A stretch of 64,000 bases of DNA, from positions 124,001 through 188,000 of the forward strand of contig NZ_VORY01000002.1 of NCBI RefSeq assembly GCF_007997295.1, written 5' to 3'. The notes beneath the pieces were generated by a model. The model saw only the letters and a program-made list of their open reading frames with translations, was not told where the DNA came from and searched no databases. This document shows, one piece after another, positions 42,736 through 54,351 of the stretch (position 1 is its first letter; each line of letters starts with the position of its first letter). Source of the DNA: Gillisia hiemivivida (GTDB taxonomy: Bacteria; Bacteroidota; Bacteroidia; Flavobacteriales; Flavobacteriaceae). The position numbers and the translations under genes are program-made.

Positions 42736-43989
42736 TTATTTATTTTCTTGAGCAGATAATTTTGCTTTTAATGCATCTGCTTTTTCATTTTCTCCTAATT
42801 GATAGTAGATATTCATAGTAGTTCTAATAGCTTCTATATTCTCAGCATCATTTTCCATTACTGTTTCTAAATATGGAAGTGCTTTTCTGTAAACATCTTT
42901 ACGTTTTTCAGCAAGCTCATCATATTTCTTAGTATCAGCCTTGCTCATTCCTAAGGTATTCATCTCTTCAACAATTTTAGCTTCGTTAGCTAATATTGCA
43001 GCAGCAATATTTAAACGAGCTTCAGTCATCTCTGGATTATATTTTAAAGCTTTTTCGTAATAAGCAATTGCCCCATCACTATCTCCCATTTCAAAAGCCG
43101 TAACTCCTAAGTTGTAATATAGATTACCATTAGTTGGGTCTTTAGCAACAATTTGTTCCATAAGTTCTTTATACTTATCCTTTTTACCCATTCTGTAATA
43201 CATATCCGCTTCGGTTTGCATTAATGAAGTGTCGTCAGGATTAGCCTCTTTTGCAGCTTCTAATGCGCTAACTGCCTCTTCTTCTCTACCTTGCTCAATA
43301 TATATTAAAGCGATATTCTTAGTGATCTCTCCTGCTTTAGAAGGTGCAACTCTATCTTCTGGATTGATATACTCACCAGTTTTAACCATTAAGTCGCGTT
43401 GTGTTTTTGGCATAGCCTCTTCTTCACCGGTAGTCTTATTAATTGCTAAATATTCGGTTTCAATACCTGTATATCCTAGATCTTTAAGATCTTCATAGTA
43501 TTTAAGAGCTGTATCATAATTTTTTGCAGTTACTGCATTAGAAGCCGCAAAATATAGATATAAGGTATCCTTAGGGTTCAATTGATATCCTGCATAAAGT
43601 TTCTCTGCAGCCATATCATATTTCTCAGCATTCTGATCATTGATTGCACTTTGGATTAAACTATTAGTAATACCAGCTAAACCTTGAGCAGCAGCTTCCG
43701 CATTTCCTAACTCTTCAGCTTTTTTGAAAGCTTCTGAAGCAGTCATAAGGTCTTTTACAGAAGTTCCTTCTCCTGTGCCTAAATATGCTTGACCTTTATA
43801 AACGTAAAAGTCTTCTTTAACATTATCATTAGCATCACCTAACATAGATTCTGCTTCAGTTAATAAAGATTTTGCTTCCGCATAACTTCCTTTTTCAATC
43901 GCCTTACCGGCATCGCGAACTTCTTTTTTCTGGGCTATCGCAACTACTGAAAGTAAAGATAAGCCTATTGATAAAATATTCTTTTTCAT
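42736..43989 (-). CDS. Secreted tetratricopeptide repeat protein
   Basis: A 417-residue exported protein: signal peptide MKKNILSIGLSLLSVVAIAQ, then successive TPR units, the clearest being GNLYYNLGVTAFEMGDSDGA followed by IAYYEKALKYNPEM, and NIALIYIEQGREEEAVSALE. TPR superhelices mediate protein contacts; a periplasmic scaffold role is possible. Starts 21 bases after gyrA and is probably co-transcribed with it, an arrangement that seems recurrent in flavobacteria. Confidence 0.88.
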   Translation of the reverse strand: MKKNILSIGLSLLSVVAIAQKKEVRDAGKAIEKGSYAEAKSLLTEAESMLGDANDNVKEDFYVYKGQAYLGTGEGTSVKDLMTASEAFKKAEELGNAEAAAQGLAGITNSLIQSAINDQNAEKYDMAAEKLYAGYQLNPKDTLYLYFAASNAVTAKNYDTALKYYEDLKDLGYTGIETEYLAINKTTGEEEAMPKTQRDLMVKTGEYINPEDRVAPSKAGEITKNIALIYIEQGREEEAVSALEAAKEANPDDTSLMQTEADMYYRMGKKDKYKELMEQIVAKDPTNGNLYYNLGVTAFEMGDSDGAIAYYEKALKYNPEMTEARLNIAAAILANEAKIVEEMNTLGMSKADTKKYDELAEKRKDVYRKALPYLETVMENDAENIEAIRTTMNIYYQLGENEKADALKAKLSAQENK

Positions 43990-44010
43990 TCTAATTTAGA
44001 TTTTTGTTAG

Positions 44011-46548
44011 TTATTCATCTTCATTATTGTCTGCAATAGTTGTGCCATCAGAATTTTCATCACTGATATCAGTATCTGTCAGCTCTTCAAGTAATTCTAC
44101 TACTTCTTCATCATCCTTCATTACTTTGGCAACCGCCGCAATAGCATCATTACTTTTAAGATTAATAAGTCGAACCCCTTGTGTAGCTCTACCCATAACT
44201 CTTAGATTATCTACACTCATTCTAATAGCAAGTCCAGATCTATTAATGATCATAAGATCATCGCTATCACTTACGTTCTTAATAGCTACTAATTCCCCGG
44301 TCTTTTCTGTTACTGAAATTGTTTTCACTCCCTTACCACCACGATTTGTAATTCGATAGTCATCAAGTTTTGAACGTTTTCCATAACCATTGGCAGAAAC
44401 TACTAAAATATCAGTATCCATTTCGTTTACAGCGATCATACCAATAACTTCATCATCATCACTAGCTAAAGTAATACCTCTAACCCCTGAGGCATTTCTC
44501 CCCATTGGTCTGGTTTTTTCTTCCTCAAATCTAATGGCTTTACCACTTTTAATTGCCAACATAACATGGCTGTTTCCTGTAGTAAGCTTAGCTTCTAAAA
44601 GCTCATCATCTTCGCGAATGGTAATTGCATTAATACCGTTTATTCTAGGTCTAGAGTATTGCTCTAAAGAAGTTTTCTTAACCTGACCTTTCTTGGTAGC
44701 CATGATCACAAAGTGACTATTTATATACTCTTCATCTTTGAGGTCTTGAGTATTAATAAATGCTTTCACCTTATCGTCTGGTTCAATATTTATTAAATTC
44801 TGAATAGCTCTACCCTTAGATGTTTTACTTCCTTCAGGAATTTCATAAACACGCATCCAATAACATTTCCCTTTCTGAGTAAAGAAGATCATGTATTGAT
44901 GATTGGTTCCTGTAAACAAATGTTCTAGGAAATCTTCGTTTCTAGTGGTAGATCCTTTTTGACCTACTCCTCCTCTATTCTGAGTTTTGTATTCTGTAAG
45001 TGATGTCCTTTTAATATAACCTGCATGAGATATAGTAATTACCACTTGTTCATCTGGTATCATATCTTCTATACTAAGATCTCCACCTGCATATTCTATA
45101 ACAGATCTACGCTCATCTCCATATTTGCTCTTGATCTCCAACAACTCATCTGTAATAACCTGCATACGACGATCTTTTCTATCAAGAATATCCTTAAGGT
45201 CTTCAATAGTTTTAATGATCTCATCATATTCTGAACGTAATTTATCTTGTTCCAGACCTGTAAGTTGTCTCAATCGCATTTCTACGATTGCTTTTGCCTG
45301 AAGTTCAGATAAACTAAAACGCTCAATCAATTTAGATCGAGCTTCTTCTCCATTACTAGATGATCTAATTAAAGCAATCACTTCATCTATATTGTCCGAA
45401 GCAATAATTAATCCTTCTAAAATGTGTGCTCTCTCTTCAGCTTTGCGCAACTCATACTGAGTACGTCTTACAACAACTTCATGACGGTGCTCCACAAAAT
45501 GAACGATCATATCCTTCAAATTCAACATTTCAGGTCGACCTTTTACCAAGGCAATATTATTAACGCTGAAACTGGTTTGAAGTGAGGTATGCTTAAAAAG
45601 TGTATTTAATACAATATTTGGAATCGCATCACGCTTAAGAATATAAACGATACGCATTCCATTTCTATCTGATTCATCTCGGATAGTAGAAATCCCTTCG
45701 ATCTTCTTCTCATTAACAAGATCGGCGGTTTTCTTGATCATATCGGCCTTGTTCACCTGATATGGAATCTCTGTTACAATGATCGCTTCCTTACCTTGAA
45801 CCTCTTCCAAAGTAGATTTTGCACGCATCATCACTCTACCTCTACCCGTTTTAAAGGCTTCACGAACACCATCGTAACCATATATAATACCTCCCGTCGG
45901 GAAATCTGGTGCTTTTATATGAGTAATTAACTCATCTATATCAATATCATTGTTCTCAATGTACGCAACCGTACCATCAATAACTTCAGATAGATTATGA
46001 GGAGGCATATTGGTTGCCATCCCTACTGCAATTCCACTCGCTCCATTTATCAATAAATTGGGAACTCGCGTAGGCAATACGGTAGGCTCTTCTAAAGTAT
46101 CATCAAAATTCAATCGGTGGTCTACAGTCTCTTTGTCTATGTCTGCCAACATATCCTCAGCGATCTTACGCATTCTGGCTTCAGTATAACGCATTGCTGC
46201 AGGACTATCACCATCTATAGATCCAAAGTTACCTTGACCATCTACAAGCATATATCGTAAACTCCATTCTTGAGCCATACGCACCATAGCATCGTATACA
46301 GAAGTATCCCCGTGTGGGTGATACTTACCTAATACTTCCCCTACAATTCTTGCAGATTTCTTGTGAGACCCAGTAGCTCTAATTCCTAATTCATGCATGC
46401 CGAACAAAACCCTTCTATGAACAGGTTTTAATCCGTCACGAACATCAGGTAAAGCACGTGACACAATGACCGACATCGAATAATCGATATAAGCCGACTT
46501 CATTTCATCTTCAATGTTGATAGGAATTAACTTTTCTCCTTCAGCCAT
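44011..46548 (-). CDS. gyrA: DNA gyrase subunit A
   Basis: Type II topoisomerase subunit that cuts and rejoins DNA for negative supercoiling. Tyr121 in [10 protein letters not shown] is the DNA-linking residue. The quinolone-determining region reads [10 protein letters not shown] (residues 77-86), with Thr at the position of E. coli Ser83 and Asp86 retained. C-terminal pinwheel blades include NRGGVGQKG and NRGGKGVKT (GyrA box-like). 845 residues with an acidic tail. The TPR gene follows on the same transcript. Confidence 0.97.
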   Translation of the reverse strand: MAEGEKLIPINIEDEMKSAYIDYSMSVIVSRALPDVRDGLKPVHRRVLFGMHELGIRATGSHKKSARIVGEVLGKYHPHGDTSVYDAMVRMAQEWSLRYMLVDGQGNFGSIDGDSPAAMRYTEARMRKIAEDMLADIDKETVDHRLNFDDTLEEPTVLPTRVPNLLINGASGIAVGMATNMPPHNLSEVIDGTVAYIENNDIDIDELITHIKAPDFPTGGIIYGYDGVREAFKTGRGRVMMRAKSTLEEVQGKEAIIVTEIPYQVNKADMIKKTADLVNEKKIEGISTIRDESDRNGMRIVYILKRDAIPNIVLNTLFKHTSLQTSFSVNNIALVKGRPEMLNLKDMIVHFVEHRHEVVVRRTQYELRKAEERAHILEGLIIASDNIDEVIALIRSSSNGEEARSKLIERFSLSELQAKAIVEMRLRQLTGLEQDKLRSEYDEIIKTIEDLKDILDRKDRRMQVITDELLEIKSKYGDERRSVIEYAGGDLSIEDMIPDEQVVITISHAGYIKRTSLTEYKTQNRGGVGQKGSTTRNEDFLEHLFTGTNHQYMIFFTQKGKCYWMRVYEIPEGSKTSKGRAIQNLINIEPDDKVKAFINTQDLKDEEYINSHFVIMATKKGQVKKTSLEQYSRPRINGINAITIREDDELLEAKLTTGNSHVMLAIKSGKAIRFEEEKTRPMGRNASGVRGITLASDDDEVIGMIAVNEMDTDILVVSANGYGKRSKLDDYRITNRGGKGVKTISVTEKTGELVAIKNVSDSDDLMIINRSGLAIRMSVDNLRVMGRATQGVRLINLKSNDAIAAVAKVMKDDEEVVELLEELTDTDISDENSDGTTIADNNEDE

Positions 46549-46804
46549 ATTAAATATTTTAATTTAGTTTGAAAATATAACGTGCCAATTTACGGATTTC
46601 GCAGTTGTTTTGAGCACTATTGACAAGGCTTTGTATAAATTTTATTAACAAAAAATTAGCGCAGCTTCGTTAATAAGTTAGCTATCTTATATTTTGATTA
46701 TTGAAAGTAATTTTGTCAATTAGCTAGCGACATATTACTTAATAGGTATAATTTTTGAACTACCTGATATGTTGTTAATAAATAATTTAGAGAAAGGAAA
46801 TAAG

Positions 46805-49354
46805 ATGGATGATAATTTTTCTCCCAAAGTAAAGGATGTGATTGCCTATAGCAAAGAAGAAGCTCTTAGGCTAGGTCACGACTTTATTGGTACAGAACAT
46901 TTAATGCTAGGGCTATTGCGAGATGGAGATGGTAAAGCCATAAACATATTGAATGCCCTAGATATAGACTTGAGTCATTTAAGACGAAAAGTAGAGATAT
47001 TAAGCCCTGCAAACCCAGAATCTTTAGGGATTTCTAATGAAAAAAAGAATTTACACCTAACTAGACAAGCAGAGCGGGCTTTAAAAACTACATTTTTGGA
47101 GGCTAAGCTTTTTCAAAGCACCTCTATAAATACGGCACATTTATTATTGTGCATTCTAAGAAATGAAAATGACCCTACAACCAAACTTTTAAATAAATTA
47201 AAGATTGATTATGATGGAGTCAAAGATCAATTTAAATATATGATTACAAATGATGACGATTATCTAGAAGCTCCAAGAGCAGAGTCATTTTCAGATGAAG
47301 ATGCGAATGCCGATGATGCTACCAAGGACAATCCTTTTAGCAACGCTGGAAAAACCAACAAGAAATCTAAAACCCCTGTTTTAGATAATTTCGGAAGAGA
47401 TCTTACTGCTATGGCAGAGTTAGATAAATTAGACCCGGTTGTTGGTAGAGAGAAAGAGATAGAACGAGTTAGTCAGATCCTTAGTAGACGTAAGAAAAAC
47501 AACCCTCTTTTAATTGGAGAACCTGGTGTTGGAAAATCTGCAATCGCTGAAGGCTTAGCATTGAGAATTGTGCAACGAAAAGTGTCTAGAATACTTTTTG
47601 ATAAGCGTGTGGTAACTCTTGACCTTGCAAGTATAGTTGCAGGAACAAAATATAGAGGACAATTCGAAGAGCGCATGAAAGCTGTAATGAACGAACTTGA
47701 AAAGAATGATGATATTATTCTTTTTATAGATGAAATTCATACCATTGTAGGCGCAGGTGGAGCAACAGGAAGTTTAGATGCAAGTAACATGTTTAAACCA
47801 GCCTTAGCAAGAGGTGAAATACAATGTGTTGGTGCCACTACGCTAGATGAATATAGACAATATATCGAAAAAGATGGTGCCTTAGAAAGAAGGTTCCAAA
47901 AAGTTATTGTGGAACCTACCACTGTAGATGAGACTTTAGAGATCCTAAACAACATTAAAGGCAAATACGAAGAACACCATAATGTTAATTATACTCCAGA
48001 AGCAATTAATGCCTGCGTAAAATTAACTAACAGATATATTACAGATAGATTCCTTCCAGACAAAGCTATAGATGCTCTAGATGAAGCTGGTGCTCGTGTT
48101 CATATTACTAATATTGAAGTGCCGAAGCAAATTTTAGATCTGGAACAAAAGTTAGAAGCGGTTCGAGAAGAGAAAAATGCTGTTGTTAAGAAACAGAAGT
48201 ACGAAGAAGCTGCAAAACTAAGGGACGACGAGAAAAATCTTGAAAAGCAGCTTAGTATTGCTCAAGAAAAATGGGAAGAAGAGTCTAAAAAGCATAAAGA
48301 AATTGTGACAGAAGATCATGTTGCAGATGTGGTTTCTATGATGACTGGTGTTCCAGTAAACAGAATAGCACAAACAGAAATAACTAAACTTGCAGAACTG
48401 CCAAATCGTATAAAAGGAAAAGTGATAGGTCAGGATGATGCAGTTAACAAAGTTGTAAAGGCTATTCAACGAAATAGGGCTGGTCTAAAAGATCCTAATA
48501 AGCCAATTGGCTCCTTTATTTTCCTAGGTCAAACAGGAGTAGGTAAGACACAACTTGCTAAAGTACTTGCAAGAGAACTTTTTGATAACGACGATACCCT
48601 CATAAGAATTGATATGAGTGAGTATATGGAGAAATTTGCTATTTCAAGATTAATTGGTGCACCTCCTGGATACATTGGTTATGAAGAAGGTGGACAGTTA
48701 ACTGAAAAAGTAAGACGTAAGCCTTATGCAGTTATCCTGTTGGATGAAGTAGAAAAAGCCCATCCAGACGTTTTCAATATGCTTTTACAAGTATTAGATG
48801 ATGGATACCTTACGGATAGTTTAGGAAGAAAGATCGACTTTAGAAATACCATTATAATAATGACTTCTAATATTGGGTCTCGTAAACTTAAAGATTTTGG
48901 GCAAGGAGTTGGTTTTGGAACTGCTTCACAAAAATCTCAAATAGATGATAATGCAAGAAGTGTAATTCAAAATGCATTGAAGAAAGCTTTTGCACCAGAA
49001 TTTCTAAATAGAATAGATGATGTAGTGATCTTTAATTCTCTAGATAGAGATGATATTCACAAGATCATTGATATCGAATTAGAAAAACTCTATTCCAGAA
49101 TTGGAATTATAGGGTACACTTTGGTATTAAGTGAAAGTGCAAAAGATTACATAGCAGATAAAGGATTCGATAAAGATTATGGAGCAAGACCTTTAAATAG
49201 AGCTATTCAAAAATATATTGAAGATGCTTTAGCTGAAGAAATAATAACTTCTCATCTTCAAGAAGGTGATACCATTTATATGGATCTTGATAAAGAAAGT
49301 GAAAAGCTTACAATTAAAATTGAAAAAGCGACTGAAGAAAACGAGGTTAAATAA
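46805..49354 (+). CDS. clpC: ATP-dependent Clp protease ATP-binding subunit ClpC
   Basis: HSP100 unfoldase feeding ClpP. Two N-domain repeats (residues about 1-150), a first AAA+ module with GEPGVGKS and DEIH, a coiled-coil/UVR middle region ([20 protein letters not shown]), and a second AAA+ module with GQTGVGKT and [13 protein letters not shown]. 849 residues. Start set at the ATG at 46805 with AAAGGA before it; an upstream ATG frame from 46769 adds 12 residues that the family lacks. Divergent from gyrA. Terminator follows the stop. Confidence 0.95.
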   Translation: MDDNFSPKVKDVIAYSKEEALRLGHDFIGTEHLMLGLLRDGDGKAINILNALDIDLSHLRRKVEILSPANPESLGISNEKKNLHLTRQAERALKTTFLEAKLFQSTSINTAHLLLCILRNENDPTTKLLNKLKIDYDGVKDQFKYMITNDDDYLEAPRAESFSDEDANADDATKDNPFSNAGKTNKKSKTPVLDNFGRDLTAMAELDKLDPVVGREKEIERVSQILSRRKKNNPLLIGEPGVGKSAIAEGLALRIVQRKVSRILFDKRVVTLDLASIVAGTKYRGQFEERMKAVMNELEKNDDIILFIDEIHTIVGAGGATGSLDASNMFKPALARGEIQCVGATTLDEYRQYIEKDGALERRFQKVIVEPTTVDETLEILNNIKGKYEEHHNVNYTPEAINACVKLTNRYITDRFLPDKAIDALDEAGARVHITNIEVPKQILDLEQKLEAVREEKNAVVKKQKYEEAAKLRDDEKNLEKQLSIAQEKWEEESKKHKEIVTEDHVADVVSMMTGVPVNRIAQTEITKLAELPNRIKGKVIGQDDAVNKVVKAIQRNRAGLKDPNKPIGSFIFLGQTGVGKTQLAKVLARELFDNDDTLIRIDMSEYMEKFAISRLIGAPPGYIGYEEGGQLTEKVRRKPYAVILLDEVEKAHPDVFNMLLQVLDDGYLTDSLGRKIDFRNTIIIMTSNIGSRKLKDFGQGVGFGTASQKSQIDDNARSVIQNALKKAFAPEFLNRIDDVVIFNSLDRDDIHKIIDIELEKLYSRIGIIGYTLVLSESAKDYIADKGFDKDYGARPLNRAIQKYIEDALAEEIITSHLQEGDTIYMDLDKESEKLTIKIEKATEENEVK

Positions 49355-49373
49355 TTATATTTTTTAAAGGAAG

Positions 49374-49410
49374 GCAGCCATAAAGTAATATTTATTGGCT
49401 GTTTTTTTTT
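49374..49410 (+). terminator. Rho-independent terminator after clpC
   Basis: CAGCCATAAA pairs with TTTATTGGCTG (one bulge), followed by nine T. Confidence 0.85.
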
Positions 49411-49509
49411 GGTTCAATTAATTTAAAAATCAGGATAATTTTAAAGACAAAAATTATATATGACTGAATTTCAGTTAATTAAATAAATTTGTTTTGTGAA
49501 CAAAAAACA

Positions 49510-49540
49510 TTTGATTTTCCTCCTTAAATTATTAAATTTG
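49510..49540 (+). promoter_or_regulatory. Promoter of the 124-residue protein gene
   Basis: TTTG at 49510-49513, 19 bases, then TAAATTTG at 49533-49540: an exact Bacteroidetes -33/-7 pair with ideal spacing, 26 bases before the ATG. Confidence 0.7.
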
Positions 49541-49565
49541 AATTCATAATAGTCCCTAATAATTT

Positions 49566-49940
49566 ATGATAAATTCTGCTCTAGAGCTTCAATTCGGATC
49601 GGTAACTTTTTTTGAGAATATTCAAATAGCCGAACTGAACGAAGGTATCCTTTTCGACATTCCCCATAATCAAGAAATATTAGAATTAGCTCGGGAACGA
49701 TTTAACAATAACCCCTACGGATATATTTCGAATAGAGTGAACTCTTATTCTGTAAATCCTATGATACATTTAGAATCGGCTAATGTTTCTAATCTTATTG
49801 CAATAGCAATAGTCTCTAGAAATCCAGTAGTAAAGCAGAATTGTATTATAGAAAAACAATTTTTTAGAAACAGCAGTTCTTTTGAAGTTTTTGAAACACT
49901 GGAGGAAGCAGTAAATTGGATGAAGCACCAACTTATTTAA
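49566..49940 (+). CDS. Small soluble protein of unknown function
   Basis: A 124-residue alpha/beta protein without signal or membrane helix. Short strands alternate with helices (SVTFFENIQIAELNEGILF, LIAIAIVSRNP, SFEVFETLEEAVNWMKHQ). The layout recalls STAS/SpoIIAA-like domains in which a final amphipathic helix follows the last strand; this is only a fold impression. It has a very good promoter and converges on hutH with a 4-base overlap. Confidence 0.65.
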   Translation: MINSALELQFGSVTFFENIQIAELNEGILFDIPHNQEILELARERFNNNPYGYISNRVNSYSVNPMIHLESANVSNLIAIAIVSRNPVVKQNCIIEKQFFRNSSSFEVFETLEEAVNWMKHQLI

Positions 49941-51448
49941 TCAAACAACGCCTGTTGTTCAATTTTAAAATTATCTACAAAGTTTTTGGCTGCTTTAATA
50001 TGCGTAGACATTATTTGATCTTCCAATAAAATTGGCACTACTTTTCTAAAATCCGTGACTACTTCCTGAAGAAATGGTGATGTTTTTTGTGGCTCTCTAT
50101 AATGCAATGCTTGAGAAGCATTAAACAGTTCTATAGCCAGAATAGTAGAAATATTATCTACCACTTTTAAAAGTTTAGTGGCGCCATTGGAGCCCATACT
50201 CACATGATCTTCCTGTCCATTAGAGGAAACTATAGAATCTATACTAGCAGGAGTGGCATATTGTTTATTCTGACTCACAATACTGGCCGCAGTATATTGC
50301 GGAATCATGAATCCGCTATTTAAGCCTGGGTTTTCAACTAAGAATGTTGGGAGATCTCTTAATCCCGAAACTAATTGATAGATCCTTCTTTCAGATATAT
50401 TCCCAATCTCTGCCATTGCAATTGCAATGTAATCTAGAGCTAGAGCCAAAGGTTGACCATGAAAATTTCCTCCGGAAATGATCTTATCTGCTTCTATAAA
50501 AATATTAGGATTGTCTGTAACCGAGTTGATTTCGGTTTTTATCGTATTTCTTACAAAAGATAAGGTGTCTTTACTTGCTCCGTGCACCTGCGGAATACAC
50601 CTAAAAGAATAAGGATCTTGTACACTTGCCTTCTCCTCCATTGCTATTTCACTTTCCTTTAAAAACCCTCTAATTCTTTCAGCAGTTTTCACTTGTCCTC
50701 GGTGAGGACGTACCATATGTACAAGCTCATTATAAGGAGACATATTACAATTAAAGGCATCTATAGAAATAGCACCAATTAAATCTGCCAAGTAACATAA
50801 CCTATAAGATTCTATCAAAGCATAAACTCCATGAGCACTCATAAATTGAGTTCCATTTAGCAAAGCCAAACCTTCTTTAGATTGCATTTTTATTGGTTCC
50901 CAATCAAACTTCTTGAGTACAGTTGCAGCATCCAATTGCTCCCCTTCAAAATAAACCTCTCCCTTTCCCAAAAGCGGCAAAGACAAATGGGCTAAAGGCG
51001 CAAGATCACCAGAAGCTCCTAAAGAACCCTGTTCGTAGACCACTGGTAAAATATCTTCATTATAAAAATCGATTAATCTTTGAACTGTTTCCAATGCAAT
51101 CCCGCTATGTCCATAGCTTAAGGACTGAATCTTCAATAATAACATCAAACGGATTATAGGTTTAGACACTAAAGCACCTGTACCACATGCATGAGACATG
51201 ACTAAATTTTCCTGAAGTTGTGTTAGGTGCTCATTTGAGATCTTTACATTACAAAGAGATCCAAAACCAGTATTAATTCCATAAACAGGAACATCGCTTT
51301 GTTTAATCTTTTCGTCTAGATATTTACGCGATTTCACAATATTTACTCTGGATTCTTCACTCAATTCCAGTTTCATTTTATTTTCAAGAATATCCTGAAT
51401 AACATGTAGATCAAGAACGGCAGAACTTATATAGTGATATGAACTCAT
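49937..51448 (-). CDS. hutH: Histidine ammonia-lyase
   Basis: Deaminates histidine to urocanate. The Ala-Ser-Gly triad that forms the MIO cofactor is at residues 145-147 (GSLGASGDLAPL), and the YGINTGFG loop supplies the inner lid Tyr. NGTQFMSAH and FHGQPLALALD are conserved active-site blocks. 503 residues from the ATG at 51448; a TTG two codons upstream is unlikely. Other hut genes are not in the window, so whether it serves histidine catabolism or an aromatic-lyase side role cannot be told. Confidence 0.92.
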   Translation of the reverse strand: MSSYHYISSAVLDLHVIQDILENKMKLELSEESRVNIVKSRKYLDEKIKQSDVPVYGINTGFGSLCNVKISNEHLTQLQENLVMSHACGTGALVSKPIIRLMLLLKIQSLSYGHSGIALETVQRLIDFYNEDILPVVYEQGSLGASGDLAPLAHLSLPLLGKGEVYFEGEQLDAATVLKKFDWEPIKMQSKEGLALLNGTQFMSAHGVYALIESYRLCYLADLIGAISIDAFNCNMSPYNELVHMVRPHRGQVKTAERIRGFLKESEIAMEEKASVQDPYSFRCIPQVHGASKDTLSFVRNTIKTEINSVTDNPNIFIEADKIISGGNFHGQPLALALDYIAIAMAEIGNISERRIYQLVSGLRDLPTFLVENPGLNSGFMIPQYTAASIVSQNKQYATPASIDSIVSSNGQEDHVSMGSNGATKLLKVVDNISTILAIELFNASQALHYREPQKTSPFLQEVVTDFRKVVPILLEDQIMSTHIKAAKNFVDNFKIEQQALFD

Positions 51449-51588
51449 AAACAATTTGGCATTTTAGGAAGAAAAGAAATCAATAACATCAGGGTTCTTA
51501 AGAATTCTTAAAGAATAATTGAGCTTAAATCTTGCAAGCTTAGAACTGCAGCAAAAGTTAAACAAGTGCTAAAATAACTGAAAATTCT

Positions 51589-53121
51589 TCAATTACCTTC
51601 AGATTGCATTTCCTTTTTAAATAAATCTAAAAATGACTTCCCAATATTATCTGCAATATCTCCGGCTATTAAACCTTCATAACTCATTTCTTCTGCCAAA
51701 ATATCTCCTGTTTTCCCATGTAAATAAACTCCAAAAACAGCAGCTATCAAAGGCTCGTATTTTTGAGATATAAGCGAAGTTATTACTCCAGAGAGCACAT
51801 CTCCGCTTCCTGCAGTAGCCATGCCTGGATTTCCTGTGTTATTTATATATAGATCATCATTAAAAACGATAATAGTATGCGCTCCTTTTATAACCACGAT
51901 CAGCTTATGTTCTTTGCTGAATTTTTTAACCTTATATAGTTTGTCAAAATCGTCTTTCCATTTCCCAATAAGACGTTCTAATTCTCCGGGATGTGGTGTT
52001 AAAACAGTATTCTCTGGCAATTCTTTTATTAGCTCTTTTTCTTTTGAAAGAATATTAATACCATCGGCATCAATAACCATTGGTTTTTTAGTGTTGATCA
52101 ATAAATCCTTAAAAGCTGCAGTTGTTTCTTTGGAAGTACCTGCTCCCATCCCGAAACAAATCACATCTGGAGATAGATCGAATTCTATATTACTAAGAGT
52201 TTCTTCATTTTCATCTGTAAGTACCATTGCTTCCGGCACAGTGCTTTGTAGAATTTGGTATCCGCATTTTGGAGAAAAGATAGTTACCATTCCAGCACCA
52301 GTCTTTAAGGTAGCTTTTGCAGTAAGTGAAATACTACCTATTTTCCCATAGCTTCCACCAATAATAAGCGCATGGCCATAATCGCCTTTATGAGCAAAAT
52401 TTATTCTGGGTTTATATAGTAATTGAGCTTCAGGCTTATTAATTAATTGTTTGTTTACAGCGGTTTTAGCCAGATATTCTCTATCTAATCCTATATCTAT
52501 TACTTGCAGATCACCTATATACTCTGCCGCCTGCGGCAAGAAAAATATAAGCTTTGGAGATTGAAATGTAATGGTAACATTTGCTTTAATGGCGGGCCGT
52601 TTTTCATTTGGCATTTTATCAGCAAACATTCCCGAAGGCATATCTATAGCAACAATAAAGGCTTTAGATCTATTTATGTGCCGCACTAATTTTCCAACCC
52701 AATCTTCTAGAGGTCTGTTGAGCCCAATCCCAAACATGGCATCTATAATGAAATCTTTTTCTGAAATTTCAGGAAAATCATCTTCCCCTTTAATTGAGCT
52801 TGGCCAGTTATTGCTAACTTCTTTTATTCTATCGTAATTCAAGAGAAAATCTTGAGATCTTTTATTGCTGTAATTAACCACATAAGCAATCACTTGATAC
52901 CCGTGTTCTAATAAAAGTCTCCCGATTACTAAGCCATCTCCTCCATTATTTCCGATTCCGCAAAAGATCTTAATTGGAATTTGGGCTCCATTCAGTTTGG
53001 AATGAATATCGTTGAAAACCAAGGTTGCGGCACGTTCCATTAATTCAGTAGAACTTATTTCTTGTTTTTCTATGGTCACTTTATCAGCTTTAGCAAGCTG
53101 CTCTATATCAAATATCTTCAT
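51589..53121 (-). CDS. Bifunctional NAD(P)HX epimerase/dehydratase
   Basis: Repairs hydrated NADH and NADPH. The N-terminal 210 residues form the YjeF-N epimerase (FCGIGNNGGDGLVIGRLL, DAMFGIGLNRPL). The C-terminal 270 residues are the ribokinase-like ADP/ATP-dependent dehydratase (HKGDYGHALIIGGSYGKIGS, NTGNPGMATAGSGDVLSGVI). Fusion of both, as in E. coli Nnr, gives 510 residues. Divergent to gcvT with consensus -7 elements for both in the spacer. Confidence 0.93.
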   Translation of the reverse strand: MKIFDIEQLAKADKVTIEKQEISSTELMERAATLVFNDIHSKLNGAQIPIKIFCGIGNNGGDGLVIGRLLLEHGYQVIAYVVNYSNKRSQDFLLNYDRIKEVSNNWPSSIKGEDDFPEISEKDFIIDAMFGIGLNRPLEDWVGKLVRHINRSKAFIVAIDMPSGMFADKMPNEKRPAIKANVTITFQSPKLIFFLPQAAEYIGDLQVIDIGLDREYLAKTAVNKQLINKPEAQLLYKPRINFAHKGDYGHALIIGGSYGKIGSISLTAKATLKTGAGMVTIFSPKCGYQILQSTVPEAMVLTDENEETLSNIEFDLSPDVICFGMGAGTSKETTAAFKDLLINTKKPMVIDADGINILSKEKELIKELPENTVLTPHPGELERLIGKWKDDFDKLYKVKKFSKEHKLIVVIKGAHTIIVFNDDLYINNTGNPGMATAGSGDVLSGVITSLISQKYEPLIAAVFGVYLHGKTGDILAEEMSYEGLIAGDIADNIGKSFLDLFKKEMQSEGN

Positions 53122-53147
53122 TCTGTGGGTTCTTTATCTCGTTCTTA

Positions 53148-53155
53148 CAAATATA
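53148..53155 (-). promoter_or_regulatory. Putative -7 element for the NAD(P)HX repair gene
   Basis: TATATTTG on the minus strand, exact TAnnTTTG, 27 bases before the ATG at 53121. Confidence 0.5.
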
Positions 53156-53238
53156 AAATTTCTACCTCTGCAATAATATATAAGATATAGATTCTTAAGA
53201 ATTATGTTTATTTGCACCACTATTCAAATTGAAATAAA

Positions 53239-53246
53239 TAAATTTG
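53239..53246 (+). promoter_or_regulatory. Putative -7 element for gcvT
   Basis: TAAATTTG, exact consensus, 18 bases before the ATG at 53264. It rules out the longer frame starting at 53204. Confidence 0.55.
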
Positions 53247-53263
53247 CGCAAATTATAAAAGAG

Positions 53264-54346
53264 ATGAAAAAAATAGCCCTTAACGACATACATCATTCCC
53301 TAAACGCTAAAATGGTTCCATTTGCAGGCTTCGACATGCCTGTTTCTTATGAAGGCGTTAATATAGAACATGAAACTGTTCGTAAAGATGTGGGGGTTTT
53401 TGATGTTTCTCATATGGGGGAATTTTTGATCTCTGGAGAACATGCGCTAGAACTTATACAAAAGATCAGTTCTAACGATGCATCTAAACTGATAGATGGG
53501 AAAGCGCAATACTCGTGCATGCCTAATGAAGATGGAGGAATTGTAGACGACCTTATTATCTACAGAATGAATGAAGATAAATACATCTTGGTTGTAAATG
53601 CTTCTAATATAGAGAAGGATTGGAACTGGATTGCACAGCACAATACGATGGATGCAACTATGAAAGATCTTTCAGATGAATTTTCTTTACTAGCTATTCA
53701 AGGACCTAAAGCTGCAGAAGCAATGCAATCTTTAACCGATGTGAATTTAAAAGATCTTAAATTTTACACTTTTGAAGTTGCTGAATTTGCAGGAGTGAAA
53801 AATGTAATTATATCTGCTACAGGATATACTGGTAGTGGTGGTTTTGAAATTTATTTAAAAAATGAGGATGCAGAAACCATCTGGAATAACGTATTTAAAG
53901 CAGGAGCCGATTTTGGTATCAAACCTATTGGATTGGCAGCAAGAGATACTTTAAGATTGGAAATGGGATATTGCCTTTACGGAAACGATATAGACGATAC
54001 AACTTCTCCAATTGAAGCAGGATTGGGATGGATCACTAAATTCACTAAAGATTTTATTAATGCTGAAGCGTTACAAAAACAGAAAGAAGAAGGTCCAAAA
54101 AGAAAACTGATCGCCTTTGAAATGGATGAGAGAGGAATTCCAAGACATGGATATGATATAGTGGATGCTGAAGGAAAAGCAATTGGATATGTTACTTCTG
54201 GAACCATGTCTCCATCCCTGGATAAAGGAATTGGAATGGGTTACATCCCAACAGAAATGGCTAAGGCTAAAGATAAGATCTATATTCAAATAAGAAAAAA
54301 AGCAGTTCCTGCTTCATTAGTGAAACTGCCTTTCTATAAAGGATAA
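53264..54346 (+). CDS. gcvT: Glycine cleavage system aminomethyltransferase (T protein)
   Basis: Releases ammonia from the H-protein aminomethyl arm and passes the methylene to tetrahydrofolate. [15 protein letters not shown] at the N-terminus, [10 protein letters not shown], and the Asp of DDLIIYRM, plus [13 protein letters not shown] and [20 protein letters not shown], are GcvT hallmarks. 360 residues from the ATG at 53264. GcvH and GcvP are not in this window, as is usual in flavobacteria where the genes are scattered. Confidence 0.95.
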   Translation: MKKIALNDIHHSLNAKMVPFAGFDMPVSYEGVNIEHETVRKDVGVFDVSHMGEFLISGEHALELIQKISSNDASKLIDGKAQYSCMPNEDGGIVDDLIIYRMNEDKYILVVNASNIEKDWNWIAQHNTMDATMKDLSDEFSLLAIQGPKAAEAMQSLTDVNLKDLKFYTFEVAEFAGVKNVIISATGYTGSGGFEIYLKNEDAETIWNNVFKAGADFGIKPIGLAARDTLRLEMGYCLYGNDIDDTTSPIEAGLGWITKFTKDFINAEALQKQKEEGPKRKLIAFEMDERGIPRHGYDIVDAEGKAIGYVTSGTMSPSLDKGIGMGYIPTEMAKAKDKIYIQIRKKAVPASLVKLPFYKG

Positions 54347-54351
54347 ACCCA

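Noticed and set aside
46769-46804. Twelve extra N-terminal residues on ClpC
   Set aside because: The ATG at 46805 has a good AAAGGA ribosome site and matches the family's start.
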